Positions 8,968 to 17,101 of a DNA stretch of 47,157 nucleotides are shown one piece after another. How positions within the stretch are numbered: position 1 is the stretch's first letter; each line of letters begins with the position of its first letter. The stretch is from Phenylobacterium deserti. Its GTDB lineage: Bacteria > Pseudomonadota > Alphaproteobacteria > Caulobacterales > Caulobacteraceae. The position numbers and the translations under genes were made by a program. The DNA lies in NCBI GenBank assembly GCA_945883235.1, contig CAMCXF010000025.1, positions 1-47,157 of the forward strand, written 5' to 3'. The notes under the pieces were generated by a model that made no database searches, had not been told where the DNA came from, and saw nothing but the letters and a program-made list of their open reading frames with translations.

Positions 8968-9438
8968 ATGCGTTTGGCCCTTTTTCAACCGGACATTCCG
9001 CAAAACCTGGGGGCAGCCATCCGGTTGGCCGCGTGTCTGGGGGTATCTCTGGACGTGATCGAGCCTTGTGGCTTCCCTTTGAGCGACGCCGCGATCCGTC
9101 GTGCCGCGATGGACTATGCCGCAATCGCAAACGTGAAGCGCCACGCAAGCTGGCTGGATTTTCACGCAATTACAGCACCTTGTGATCGCATCGTGCTATT
9201 CACCACCAAGAGCGCGGAACCGCTGGATCATTTCGCGTTCCAGCCTGACGATGTGCTTTTGTTCGGTCGCGAGAGCGCCGGCGTCCCGGAAGAGGTTCAT
9301 GAGGCCGCCGATGCGCGCGTGTGCATTCCTTTGGTCATCGGGGCACGTTCGCTGAACGTTGTAACGGCAGCCGCCATGGCGCTGGGCGAAGCGCTTCGTC
9401 AGACGAACGGCTTCCCAAACCCGCTGCGAACCGGTTAG
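8968..9438 (+). CDS. trmL: tRNA (cytidine/uridine-34-2'-O)-methyltransferase TrmL
   Basis: This small SPOUT (trefoil-knot) methyltransferase 2'-O-methylates the wobble nucleotide of certain tRNA-Leu species. The three family motifs are present: NLGAAIRL near the N-terminus, LLFGRESAGVP in the middle and IPLVIGARSLNVVTAAAMALGEALRQ-type sequence at the knot. The ATG at 8968 gives 156 residues beginning MRLALFQPDIPQN, which matches the family start; ATGs at 8950 and 8932 in the same frame would add 6 or 12 residues. No convincing ribosome-binding site precedes any of them, so a leaderless message is possible. The stop is 10 nt before hemF. Confidence 0.92.
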   Translation: MRLALFQPDIPQNLGAAIRLAACLGVSLDVIEPCGFPLSDAAIRRAAMDYAAIANVKRHASWLDFHAITAPCDRIVLFTTKSAEPLDHFAFQPDDVLLFGRESAGVPEEVHEAADARVCIPLVIGARSLNVVTAAAMALGEALRQTNGFPNPLRTG

Positions 9439-9448
9439 CAAGCGCCTC

Positions 9449-10327
9449 ATGTCCAGCTTGCCCCCCGAAATCGAACCCCGCCGGATCCGCGCCAAGGCCT
9501 GGTTCGAAGACCTGCAGACCCGCATCTGCGCCACCCTGGAGACGTTGGAGGCCGAAGCGTCGGACGCGCTTTACCCCGGCGATCCGGGCCGATTCGACAT
9601 GCGCCCCTGGACGCGCGAGACCGGCACCGGCGGCGGTACCGGTGGCCACCTGCGCGGTCGGCTGTTCGAAAAGGTCGGCGTCCACACGTCCTCGGCCATC
9701 GCAAAGTTCTCGCCGGAGATGGCGGCCACCATGCCGGGCGCTGACAAGGACCCATCTTACGTATCCGCCAGCATAAGCCTGATCGTGCACCCGATGAGCC
9801 CGCGCGTGCCGACCGTGCACATGAACACCCGCTTCCTCTCGACGGCGGAGAGCTGGTTCGGCGGGGGCGCGGACCTGACGCCTATGCTGGCCGAACAGCG
9901 CAGCCAGGACGCGCCGGACGCCGTCCAGTTTCACGCCGCGATGAAGGTCGCCTGCGACCCGTTCGATCCCGAGTGGTACGCCAAGTACAAGGCCTGGTGC
10001 GACGAGTACTTCTACCTGCCACATCGCCAGGAAATGCGCGGCATCGGCGGCATCTTCTACGACCGCCACAACTCGGGTGATTTCGAGAGGGACTTCGCGT
10101 TCACGCAGGCGGTGGGCGAGGCGTTCCTGGACATCTATCCGAAGATCGTGCGGGCGCACATGAACGAGCCGTGGACGGAGGCGGAGCGGGCCGAACAGCT
10201 GGTGCGCCGGGGGCGGTATGTGGAGTTCAACCTGCTGTACGACCGGGGGACCATGTTCGGACTGAAGGCGGGCGGGAACATCGAGACGATCCTGAGTTCG
10301 ATGCCGCCGATGGTGGCGTGGACGTAA
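9449..10327 (+). CDS. hemF: Oxygen-dependent coproporphyrinogen III oxidase
   Basis: This enzyme converts coproporphyrinogen III to protoporphyrinogen IX with O2 in haem synthesis. The 292-residue length is normal. Signature regions are GGGTGG at 61-66, WFGGGADLTP at 136-145, and a C-terminal RRGRYVEFNLLYDRG-TMFGL block near 252-271. It follows trmL by 10 nt and probably shares its promoter, with the bc1 operon on the opposite strand. The requirement for O2 fits an aerobic lifestyle. Confidence 0.97.
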   Translation: MSSLPPEIEPRRIRAKAWFEDLQTRICATLETLEAEASDALYPGDPGRFDMRPWTRETGTGGGTGGHLRGRLFEKVGVHTSSAIAKFSPEMAATMPGADKDPSYVSASISLIVHPMSPRVPTVHMNTRFLSTAESWFGGGADLTPMLAEQRSQDAPDAVQFHAAMKVACDPFDPEWYAKYKAWCDEYFYLPHRQEMRGIGGIFYDRHNSGDFERDFAFTQAVGEAFLDIYPKIVRAHMNEPWTEAERAEQLVRRGRYVEFNLLYDRGTMFGLKAGGNIETILSSMPPMVAWT

Positions 10328-10402
10328 GAGTGGTGCGCAGACTGCTTTGGGGCTTTGTCCTAAGCGGTATATAGTTCAACCTAGGGTCGTCAAGTCGGAT
10401 AA

Positions 10403-10846
10403 ATGCTGCGGGCCTGGAATTGGCAACGGATGCACTGGCGTCATTTTGCTTCATTGACGACGTTTGTGCTGACCGTGCTGTCTTGCGAAAGTGCGACAGC
10501 CCAAGGCTCATCCATTCGAGCTCGCGATACGGTCGCGAGCATGCAACGGGAAGCCGACGTAATCATTCAGAAATTCCCTAGACTGGGTGATGTCGATTCC
10601 GCCATCCGAAGTGATTGTGAGGCAAAAAACGAAGGGCGAGGTGCCGACAGTGATTTTTGCCGCTGCGCATCAGCCGTAACGATCAGTCTGTGGCGCTCGG
10701 GCATCGACCCTCAAATGGTGCCAAGGCTCACAGCCTATCTAAACAGCCCCGCTGCGTCGGCTGGCAGCTTGCTGATCTATCAGGGGCCAGAACTCTATCG
10801 CCCCATGTGCACACTCGCGGTCGCGCCTTCGAAGCGGAAACGCTGA
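10403..10846 (+). CDS. Small exported protein, function unknown
   Basis: The 147-residue product begins with a signal sequence whose hydrophobic core FASLTTFVLTVLSC ends in VLSC, a weak lipobox, so it may be a lipoprotein; a conventional cleavage after ATAQ is the alternative. The mature part has paired cysteines (DCEAKN, FCRCAS, PMCTLA) that could form disulfides and a basic tail PSKRKR. No family was recognised. Base composition is visibly less GC-rich than the neighbours, and the gene lies next to a toxin-antitoxin module, which suggests an accessory patch. An internal ATG ten codons in is another possible start. Confidence 0.6.
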   Translation: MLRAWNWQRMHWRHFASLTTFVLTVLSCESATAQGSSIRARDTVASMQREADVIIQKFPRLGDVDSAIRSDCEAKNEGRGADSDFCRCASAVTISLWRSGIDPQMVPRLTAYLNSPAASAGSLLIYQGPELYRPMCTLAVAPSKRKR

Positions 10847-10916
10847 CCTTTAGGATCGGCCAGTGACGGGTGTGGCGTCATAACCATCAGCGCCAAGTTG
10901 GCGAGCGACTACTTTG

Positions 10917-10945
10917 ATGATATACTTATCCATCTTGTATATCAT
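10917..10945. promoter_or_regulatory. Perfect operator-like inverted repeat before the VapBC module
   Basis: ATGATATAC - 11 nt - GTATATCAT: 9-bp arms without a mismatch, ending 10 nt before the antitoxin ATG and abutting its GGAG ribosome-binding site. Autorepression by AbrB-fold antitoxins at such palindromes is well known. Binding here would cover the transcription start region or translation signals. Confidence 0.7.
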
Positions 10946-10955
10946 GGAGCCCGCA

Positions 10956-11189
10956 ATGAAAGTCGCCAAGTGGGGCAACAGCCTGGCCATCCGGCTTTCC
11001 AAGCCGATGGTTGAAGCCCTCGGTGTGTCGGAGGGCGATGACGTCAAGTTCGACATTGACGATGCCGGCGTCGTGACGATGCAGCGCGAGTTGAGTCGGC
11101 GCGAGTGGGTGGAGAGCCTGCGAAAGTATCGCGGCCTGATGCCTGCTGACTTCAAGTTTGATCGCGACGAAGCCAACTCGCGTGACTAA
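10956..11189 (+). CDS. vapB: AbrB/MazE-fold antitoxin (VapB type)
   Basis: The 77-residue product begins MKVAKWGNSLAIRLSK, the SpoVT/AbrB swapped-hairpin DNA-binding domain typical of VapB/MazE antitoxins. The C-terminal half (SRREWVESLRKYRGLMPADFKFDRDEANSRD) is the flexible part expected to wrap the toxin. The start at 10956 is chosen because GGAG lies 6 nt upstream and the domain begins directly there; upstream in-frame ATGs would fall inside the operator. The stop overlaps the toxin start by 8 nt. Its job is to neutralise the PIN-domain RNase and repress the operon. Confidence 0.9.
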   Translation: MKVAKWGNSLAIRLSKPMVEALGVSEGDDVKFDIDDAGVVTMQRELSRREWVESLRKYRGLMPADFKFDRDEANSRD

Positions 11190-11592
11190 GGCGTTCCTGG
11201 ACACGAACGTGCTACTTTACCTTCTTTCTGGCGACGCGGCGAAGGCCGCCAGGGCCGAAGCGATCCTGCTTGAGGGCGGCGTCATCAGCGTTCAGGTGCT
11301 GAACGAATTCGCACATGTGGCCCGGCGAAAATTCAGGGCACCGTGGGAGGCCGTCTGGACAAGTCTGGAAGCGATCCAGGCCAACGTGTCGATCGAACCG
11401 CTGACCCTGGATACGCATTACCAAGGCCTCAAGCTTGCGGAGCGGTACCAGTTGAGCGTTTTCGATGGCCTTTTGCTGGCCTCAGCCAACCTTGCTGGCT
11501 GCGACCGCTTCTACTCAGAGGATATGCAGGACGGGATGGTGGTTGGCGGTCTCAGGATCGAGAATCCGTTCCGCATTTCCCAACCTGGTTGA
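11182..11592 (+). CDS. vapC: PIN-domain ribonuclease toxin (VapC type)
   Basis: From the GTG at 11182 the product has 136 residues. The acidic metal-binding residues of PIN nucleases are all present: D7 in FLDTN, E42 in NEFAHV, D95 in SVFDG, and D114 with D117 in YSEDMQDG. VapC toxins cleave tRNA or rRNA and slow growth when the antitoxin is degraded. The start overlaps the antitoxin stop (GTGACTAA), which couples translation. A TTG eight codons upstream is a less likely start. The module sits between hemF and the CCA-adding enzyme gene and looks like an inserted accessory unit. Confidence 0.9.
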   Translation: MTKAFLDTNVLLYLLSGDAAKAARAEAILLEGGVISVQVLNEFAHVARRKFRAPWEAVWTSLEAIQANVSIEPLTLDTHYQGLKLAERYQLSVFDGLLLASANLAGCDRFYSEDMQDGMVVGGLRIENPFRISQPG

Positions 11593-11613
11593 CCGTTTGG
11601 AAGGTGCCGGCCT

Positions 11614-12864
11614 TCAATAAGCCAGCCCCTGCACCACGGCCTTCAGCTTCTCGATCGCTGACATCGGGTCGTCGAGGAAGTCGTGGTCGATCCACCAGTC
11701 TTCGACCTCGCGCAGCACCTGGCCGACCAGCGGGCCTTTGGCTGTGCCGGCCTTGATGACGTCGTCGCCGGTCAACGGGAAGGTCGGCACCACCCAGCCT
11801 TCGGCCAGCGCGATCAGGCCGCGCCATTGCACGGTGGTGGCACTGCGGGGCGAGGCGGCCCAGGCCAGCTTGGCGCGGTCGCGGAAGGTGGGCAGGTCGG
11901 CGCGGTAGATCTCGCGGCGGATCTCACGCGGGCTCATCCAGCTTTTCAGGACCGGCGTCTGCGACAGCGCGGCCTGCAGGCGATCCCGGTCCGCATTGGA
12001 CAGCCGCAGCCGTTCCGCGAACCGACGCGCCGCAGTCTGGTCGTCGGGCAAGAACGCCGCCAGGCGCAGCACTGGATCGGTCTCGAACAACTGATCGGTT
12101 TCGATGCCGATCAGGGCGTCGAAGCGTGCCAGGTTGAGCGGCACCTGCAGGATCACCCCCAGCACGCCGGTCTCGGCCATCAGCCGCACAGCCTCGCGCG
12201 GATCATCGGCGGCCAGCAGCTTTAGCATTTCCTTCGACACGCGCTCGGCCGACAGGCTTTCGATGTTGTCCTTCAGTGCCGCGCAGGCCGCCAAGGCGTT
12301 GGCGTCCGGCGCGCCCTTTCCGAACCAGGCCAGGAAGCGGAAGAATCTCAGATTCCTTAAGTGATCCTCGCCCAACCGCTGCTCTGGCATGCCGACAAAC
12401 ACGATCCGCCCGGCCCTGGCATCGGCCACGCCCTGGCCCGTAGGATCAAACAGCGTCCCGTCCCGGTCGGCGTAGAGCGCGTTGAGCGTGAAGTCGCGAC
12501 GCTGCGCATCCTCCGCCCAGTCATCGGTGAACGCCACTGTGGCGCGGCGGCCATCGGTAGTGACGTCGCGGCGCAGGGTCGTGATCTCGTGCGGTTTGCG
12601 GCTCGAGACTGCCGTGACCGTGCCGTGTTCGATACCGGTCGGCACCGCGCCCAGTCCTGCTGCCTTCAGCGCCTTGACGACCCGATCTGGCGTCAGGGTC
12701 GTGGCGATGTCGATGTCGTCGATGGGCCGCCCGACCAGCACATTGCGCACACAGCCGCCGACAAACCGGGCGCACCCAGTTCCACCCTCAGCTTCCAACG
12801 CATCAAAAACCGCCGCCGTCTCTGGCGCGGTCATCCAGGGGCGTAAACCCAGGCCTTCGCTCAT
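11614..12864 (-). CDS. cca: CCA tRNA nucleotidyltransferase / poly(A) polymerase family protein
   Basis: The 416-residue product has the class II nucleotidyltransferase head: FVGGCVRN at 34-41, then the metal-binding DIDIAT (Asp50, Asp52), followed by RRDFTLNALY near 122-131 and the RNA-binding helix region EDHLRNLRFFRFLAWFG. It adds or repairs the 3' CCA end of tRNAs, or makes poly(A) tails, using CTP/ATP. The PcnB-like versus CCA-adding activity cannot be separated by eye. The ATG overlaps the NUDIX stop (ATGA), so it is the last gene of a four-gene coupled operon. Confidence 0.92.
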   Translation of the reverse strand: MSEGLGLRPWMTAPETAAVFDALEAEGGTGCARFVGGCVRNVLVGRPIDDIDIATTLTPDRVVKALKAAGLGAVPTGIEHGTVTAVSSRKPHEITTLRRDVTTDGRRATVAFTDDWAEDAQRRDFTLNALYADRDGTLFDPTGQGVADARAGRIVFVGMPEQRLGEDHLRNLRFFRFLAWFGKGAPDANALAACAALKDNIESLSAERVSKEMLKLLAADDPREAVRLMAETGVLGVILQVPLNLARFDALIGIETDQLFETDPVLRLAAFLPDDQTAARRFAERLRLSNADRDRLQAALSQTPVLKSWMSPREIRREIYRADLPTFRDRAKLAWAASPRSATTVQWRGLIALAEGWVVPTFPLTGDDVIKAGTAKGPLVGQVLREVEDWWIDHDFLDDPMSAIEKLKAVVQGLAY

Positions 12865-13496
12865 GACCCATTCGCCCCGTAGAGCCGCCCATGCAGCGCC
12901 CGCAGCATGCCGGCTGTGGCCCCCCAGATGTACTGCGCCTCATGGGTGGTCGCGTAGAACCGTCGCTTCACGCCCGACGGCAGTTCGCGCTCATGTTCCT
13001 GATAGTTGCCAAGGTCCATGAGGAAGCTCAACGGCGTCTCGAAGATGTCGGCTACCTCTCCGGGATTGGGCGTCAGCGTAAACCCGTGCCGGATAAACCC
13101 CACCACCGGGGTCACCAGAAAACCGGTGCCAGTCTGATAGGGCGTGGAAAACCCGACCGGTCTCACGAAGTGCGGCTCCAGACCCACCTCCTCATGGGCC
13201 TCACGAAGCGCGGCCTCGATAGGTCCCTCGCCCGGATCCTGGCGACCACCGGGAAAGGCCACCTGACCGGTATGGCTGCGCATATTGTCCGACCGTCGGG
13301 TCAGCAGCACGTTCAGGCCGTGGTCACGCTCGATCAGCCCGACCAGTACCGCGGCCGGCGTGAGCGGCGTTCCGGGCGAAGACCAGTTCTCCGGGTCGAG
13401 GTCGAAGTCGGAACTCCATCGCCTGTCCACGGGCGACAAACGGTCTAACGGCTCCAGTCGATCCGTGATCCAGTCGTGCGGATTTATCTCGGTCAC
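12861..13496 (-). CDS. NUDIX hydrolase, coenzyme A pyrophosphatase-like
   Basis: This 211-residue protein carries a complete Nudix box, G-R-Q-D-P-G-E-G followed by AALREAHEEVGL, which matches GX5EX7REUXEEXGU. The preceding LTRRSDNMRSHTGQVAFPGG matches the CoA-pyrophosphatase (NudL/YeaB) subgroup, which splits CoA or acyl-CoA into phosphopantetheine and 3',5'-ADP. The start is a GTG at 13496 overlapping the DUF1285 stop (GTGA); a longer start would read into the upstream gene. Both ends overlap neighbours by 4 nt, a clear sign of translational coupling. Confidence 0.9.
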   Translation of the reverse strand: MTEINPHDWITDRLEPLDRLSPVDRRWSSDFDLDPENWSSPGTPLTPAAVLVGLIERDHGLNVLLTRRSDNMRSHTGQVAFPGGRQDPGEGPIEAALREAHEEVGLEPHFVRPVGFSTPYQTGTGFLVTPVVGFIRHGFTLTPNPGEVADIFETPLSFLMDLGNYQEHERELPSGVKRRFYATTHEAQYIWGATAGMLRALHGRLYGANGS

Positions 13497-14065
13497 GCGT
13501 CGACCGCCTCGCCGGGACCCAAGGCGAACCATGCACCGCCGGAATCGATACCCAGACGCGGGCCGTCCGGCGTGTCGCGTTCATCCGCCATCTCTACAAG
13601 CTCGTAGAACACGGCGCGCGAAATCAGCGCCTCCAGGCCACGTCGAACAAGCAGATAGGGACGCGGCTCACCGTTCTCGCCAACCTCAACCCGGATTGGG
13701 TTGTCCGAACCGGCCACAACCTCATCGCCGACGTTGGTCAGGAACGTCAAAGCACGGCCGTCCCGATCCACCCGAATTGCGATGAACGGCGCATCCTCGA
13801 CTGTGATCCGCAATTTTTCCACCGGCGTGACGAGGTAGAAGCCGTCCGGATCCCTACGAAGAATGGTCGAAAACAGCCGCACCATGGCCTCACGCCCGAT
13901 CACCGCACCTTCGTGCAGCCAACGGCCGTCTCGTTTGATGACGATGTCGATCTCACCGCTATGGGCTGGATTCCACCGATGCACCGGCGGCAGACCACGA
14001 CCCGGCACCTGCTTCACCGCCGCGATCACGCCATCCAGGCCGGGTTTGCTTGCTGTGTCCACCAT
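13493..14065 (-). CDS. DUF1285 domain protein
   Basis: The product (190 residues from the ATG at 14065) matches the DUF1285 family: VHRWNPAHSGEIDIVIKRDGRWLHEGAVIGREAMVRLFSTILRR is its conserved core in outline, followed by a beta-rich domain ending in GGAWFALG. The biochemical role is not established. It commonly accompanies NUDIX and CCA genes in alphaproteobacteria, as here. A start at 14122 would overlap the upstream GNAT gene by 26 nt. The gene is coupled to the next one by a GTGA overlap. Confidence 0.85.
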   Translation of the reverse strand: MVDTASKPGLDGVIAAVKQVPGRGLPPVHRWNPAHSGEIDIVIKRDGRWLHEGAVIGREAMVRLFSTILRRDPDGFYLVTPVEKLRITVEDAPFIAIRVDRDGRALTFLTNVGDEVVAGSDNPIRVEVGENGEPRPYLLVRRGLEALISRAVFYELVEMADERDTPDGPRLGIDSGGAWFALGPGEAVDA

Positions 14066-14096
14066 CGGACGAACGTAGGCGTCCTGGGCAATCGGC

Positions 14097-14600
14097 TCAA
14101 GCGCGGGGCCGCACCTGTCCACTTAAAGCCAAGCCTACGAACACTCGGGCAAGCACCCGCTTCGGATCGACCGGCCCCGGCATCACCACGTCGTACGCCA
14201 CCTCGAATCCCACCCGTTGGAAAAATGGCAGGTCGCCCACCAGCACAACCGCTGACTCGCCAAGTGCTTCGGAGGCTTCGCACGCGCGTTCTACCAGCAA
14301 GGCCCCCAGACCGTGCTTGCGCGCGTCGGCTTCCACGGCCAGTGGACCCAAGAAGACAATCGGCTGACCGCCGACGGCAACGCGCCACATGCGCACCACG
14401 CCGACCAGGCGCTCGCCTTCAAAGGCGCAGAAGGACAGCTCGGGGGCAAAGGCGGCGAACTCGCGCACGCGCTCCGACACTTTGGCGAAACGGCCGGGGC
14501 CAAATGCACGGGTCAGCAACGCTTCGGTGACTGAGTCGAATTCTGGAATTTCGTTGACGAAGTTAAGCGTCGGCACGGGCCGACAGGGCTGCAGGGACAT
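14097..14600 (-). CDS. GNAT family N-acetyltransferase (YhbS-like)
   Basis: The 167-residue product has a GNAT fold: beta strands around FCAFEGERLVGVVRMWRVAVGG and the acetyl-CoA-binding stretch LGPLAVEADARKHGLGALLVERA (R/Q-x-x-G-x-G/A type, about 84-106). The C-terminal FFQRVGFEVAYDVVMPGPVDP is typical of the YhbS subgroup. It probably acetylates a small molecule or protein; the substrate is unknown. It is the first gene of a tight minus-strand operon with DUF1285, NUDIX and CCA genes, 31 nt before DUF1285 (or overlapping it, depending on the start). Confidence 0.88.
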   Translation of the reverse strand: MSLQPCRPVPTLNFVNEIPEFDSVTEALLTRAFGPGRFAKVSERVREFAAFAPELSFCAFEGERLVGVVRMWRVAVGGQPIVFLGPLAVEADARKHGLGALLVERACEASEALGESAVVLVGDLPFFQRVGFEVAYDVVMPGPVDPKRVLARVFVGLALSGQVRPRA

Positions 14601-14804
14601 GGTCAGGACTCGGATGCAAGAGACGGCGTAGCGGCTGACCCTTGAGGATCAGACCTTGGGTTCGGGTGGCTTCAAGCCAGCGGACGTCGTCGCATCGGGT
14701 TGGCCCTCCGGGCCGTGATCGGGAGCGGCGCAGATAGGACCTACACCCGCCCACGTCAACGCCATTGCTCCCCCGTCCGGCGCAAGGCAGGTTGGCCCGG
14801 TCTC

Positions 14805-16067
14805 ATGACCGATACCCCTACCCCTGCTGACGATACCGTTCCCTCTGCGCGGGAACTGCTCAAGGAACGCGACTATCTGCTGTTCTGGGGCACGCGCTGG
14901 ATGGGCAGTTTCGGCACCCAGATCCAGAGCGTCGCCATGGGCTGGCAGATGTATGCGCTGGCCCGCGAGACCCGTTCCGTGGCCGAGAGTGCCTTCCTGG
15001 TTGGGATGATCGGGCTGGCGGCGTTTGCCCCGCTGTTTCTACTGACCTTGCCGGCCGGCGAGGCTGCGGACCGCTACGACCGCAAGAAACTGCTTCTGTT
15101 CTGCCTGACGGGAGAGATGCTCAGTGTGCTGGCACTGGCGGTGGCGACCCTGAACGGCTGGGCCTCGCCCGGACTGCTGCTGGCGATCGCCGCCTTGTTT
15201 GGCGCAAGTCGCGCGTTTTTCGCGCCCGCCAACACCGCGCTTGGACCCATGCTGGTGCCGCGAAGGCTGCTGCCGCGGGCCATCGCCTGGAATTCCCTGG
15301 CCTGGCAGAGCGCTTCGATCGCGGGACCGGCCGCCGCCGGGTTCCTGGTCGCCCGCTCCGCCGAGACCGCCTATTTCACCACCTTCGCGCTTTATGGCGT
15401 GGCCTTCACCCTCATCCTGCTGATCCGCAAGAACGCCAAACCTGACGTCAATCCGGGCTCACGCTGGGCGCTGATCAAGGAGGGTTTGTCTTACGTCTGG
15501 CGACAGAAGATCGTCTTCGGTGCCATCTCGCTGGACCTGTTTGCGGTGCTGCTGGGCGGTGCCACGGCCCTTCTGCCGGTGTTCGCCCGCGACGTCCTGC
15601 ATGTGGGACCGCAAGGCTTCGGCCTGTTGCGCGCCGGCCCGGCCATGGGGGCGACGGTCGTGGCGCTGTGGCTGGCTGCCAACCCCATCCGGGCCAAAGC
15701 CGGTCTCTACATGTTCGGCGGGGTGGCCGTGTTCGGTCTGGCCACCATCGTCTTCGGGCTGTCGCAGTCGCTCTGGCTATCGGTCGCTGCACTGGCGGTA
15801 CTGGGCGGTGCCGACATGCTCAGCGTCTTCGTCCGCCAGACCCTAGTCCAGCTGGTTACCCCCGATCACATGCGCGGTCGCGTCGCCGCAGTGTCCTCCG
15901 TATTCATCGGGGCCTCCAACGAACTGGGCGAATTCGAGAGTGGTGTCATCGCGCGGATTCTGGGGCCGGTGGGTGCCGCAGTGTTCGGCGGCGTGGGTGC
16001 CGTGATGGTCACCGGATTCTGGGCCTGGCTCTTCCCTGACTTGCGCAAGGCCGACCGCCTCGAATAA
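14805..16067 (+). CDS. MFS transporter, enterobactin-exporter-like (MFS_3) family
   Basis: The 420-residue membrane protein has about 10-12 predicted helices. The loop between helices 2 and 3 reads PAGEAADRYDRKK, the major-facilitator signature. The N-terminus RDYLLFWGTRWMGSFGTQIQSVAMGWQMY is typical of the EntS/MFS_3 branch of drug and siderophore exporters. The start at 14805 (MTDTPTPADD) is preferred over an upstream in-frame ATG that would add 35 arginine-rich residues with no membrane-protein character. It lies 32 nt upstream of an SDR gene. The cargo cannot be inferred. Confidence 0.88.
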   Translation: MTDTPTPADDTVPSARELLKERDYLLFWGTRWMGSFGTQIQSVAMGWQMYALARETRSVAESAFLVGMIGLAAFAPLFLLTLPAGEAADRYDRKKLLLFCLTGEMLSVLALAVATLNGWASPGLLLAIAALFGASRAFFAPANTALGPMLVPRRLLPRAIAWNSLAWQSASIAGPAAAGFLVARSAETAYFTTFALYGVAFTLILLIRKNAKPDVNPGSRWALIKEGLSYVWRQKIVFGAISLDLFAVLLGGATALLPVFARDVLHVGPQGFGLLRAGPAMGATVVALWLAANPIRAKAGLYMFGGVAVFGLATIVFGLSQSLWLSVAALAVLGGADMLSVFVRQTLVQLVTPDHMRGRVAAVSSVFIGASNELGEFESGVIARILGPVGAAVFGGVGAVMVTGFWAWLFPDLRKADRLE

Positions 16068-16099
16068 GTGTCTCCCAAATCAAACGGGAGACTGACGCG

Positions 16100-17026
16100 A
16101 TGGGCGCACTTGAAGGCAAGGTTGTACTGGTCACCGGCGGCGGCAACGGCATTGGCCGCGACTGCGCCCTGATCGCCGCGCAGGAAGGCGCTAAGGTCGT
16201 CGTCAACGATCTGGGCGGCAGCCTGAAGGGCGACGAAGAGGGGTCCGCCGGTCCGGCCGAGACAGTGGCTGCGGAAATCCGCGCCGCCGGCGGTCAAGCC
16301 GTCTCCAACTCCGACAGCGTCACCGATCTCGACGCCGTCTACGGCATGGTCGAGCAGGCCAAGAAGGCGTTCGGCGGTCTGCACGCAGTGATCAATCCCG
16401 CCGGCATCCTGCGCGACGTGATGTTCCACAAGATGACCGAGGCCGAATGGGACGCGGTGATCGCTGTCCACATGCGCGGCTCCTTCAACGTGGCGCGCGC
16501 CACCATCGAGCTGTTCCGCGAACAGAACGACGGCGCCTACATGTTCTTCACCTCGACGTCCGGCCTGTTCGGCAACATCGGCCAGGCCAACTATGGCGCG
16601 GCCAAGATGGGCATTGCCGGCATGTCGCGGATCATTGCCATGGAAGGCGCGCGCAACAATGTGCGTTCCAACTGCCTGGCACCCGTCGCCTGGACGCGTA
16701 TGACCCAGTCGGTGCCGATCAAGGATGAGGCTGCCGCTGCGCGCCGCGCCGTGATGGCCGAGAAGATCCGCGCCGACCAGCCGGCCCGCTTCTCCGTCGC
16801 CATGATCACCCCGGCCGCCGCCCATGTCTCGGGCCAGATCTTCGGCTCGTCGGGCGAGAACATCATCCTCTACTCGCAGCCCCGCCCCATCGAGACGGTC
16901 ACTAAGGAAGAGGGCTGGACCGTCGCGACCATCCTGTCCGAAGCCGTGCCGGCCATGGCACCCAAGTTCTTCGATCTGAACCGCGCGGTGATGCCCGGCG
17001 CAACGGCAGCCAAGGCACCTGCGTAA
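16100..17026 (+). CDS. Short-chain dehydrogenase/reductase (multifunctional-enzyme-2-like 3-hydroxyacyl-CoA dehydrogenase)
   Basis: This 308-residue NAD(P)-dependent oxidoreductase has the Rossmann motif TGGGNGIG at 12-19 and the catalytic Ser-Tyr-Lys with YGAAK (Tyr165, Lys169). Insertions around NDLGGSLKGDEEGSAGPAE and the AGILRDVMFHKMTEAEWD block resemble the SDR domain of peroxisomal multifunctional enzyme 2, suggesting a hydroxyacyl-CoA substrate. The structural NNAG motif reads NPAG at 99-102, an unusual substitution in the active-site scaffold. It may be co-transcribed with the MFS gene upstream. A perfect hairpin follows its stop. Confidence 0.88.
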   Translation: MGALEGKVVLVTGGGNGIGRDCALIAAQEGAKVVVNDLGGSLKGDEEGSAGPAETVAAEIRAAGGQAVSNSDSVTDLDAVYGMVEQAKKAFGGLHAVINPAGILRDVMFHKMTEAEWDAVIAVHMRGSFNVARATIELFREQNDGAYMFFTSTSGLFGNIGQANYGAAKMGIAGMSRIIAMEGARNNVRSNCLAPVAWTRMTQSVPIKDEAAAARRAVMAEKIRADQPARFSVAMITPAAAHVSGQIFGSSGENIILYSQPRPIETVTKEEGWTVATILSEAVPAMAPKFFDLNRAVMPGATAAKAPA

Positions 17027-17032
17027 GCGCTA

Positions 17033-17063
17033 ACTTCCCCCATTGCATCGCGATGGGGGAAGT
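17033..17063 (+). terminator. Perfect stem-loop after the SDR gene
   Basis: ACTTCCCCCAT - 9 nt loop - ATGGGGGAAGT: an 11-bp stem without mismatch, 6 nt after the SDR stop. No T-run follows, so it may be a Rho-assisted terminator or a message-stabilising hairpin rather than a classical intrinsic terminator. Confidence 0.55.
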
Positions 17064-17101
17064 GAATTGGGTCTGGCACTGCCGTTGCGACGGCGTTCGC
17101 C

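Noticed and set aside
10914..10955. Earlier in-frame starts of the antitoxin
   Set aside because: They lie inside the operator palindrome and lack a ribosome-binding site; the AbrB domain begins at 10956.
15866..16825. Minus-strand frame of 319 codons over the MFS and SDR genes
   Set aside because: Antisense shadow; both sense genes have full motif sets.
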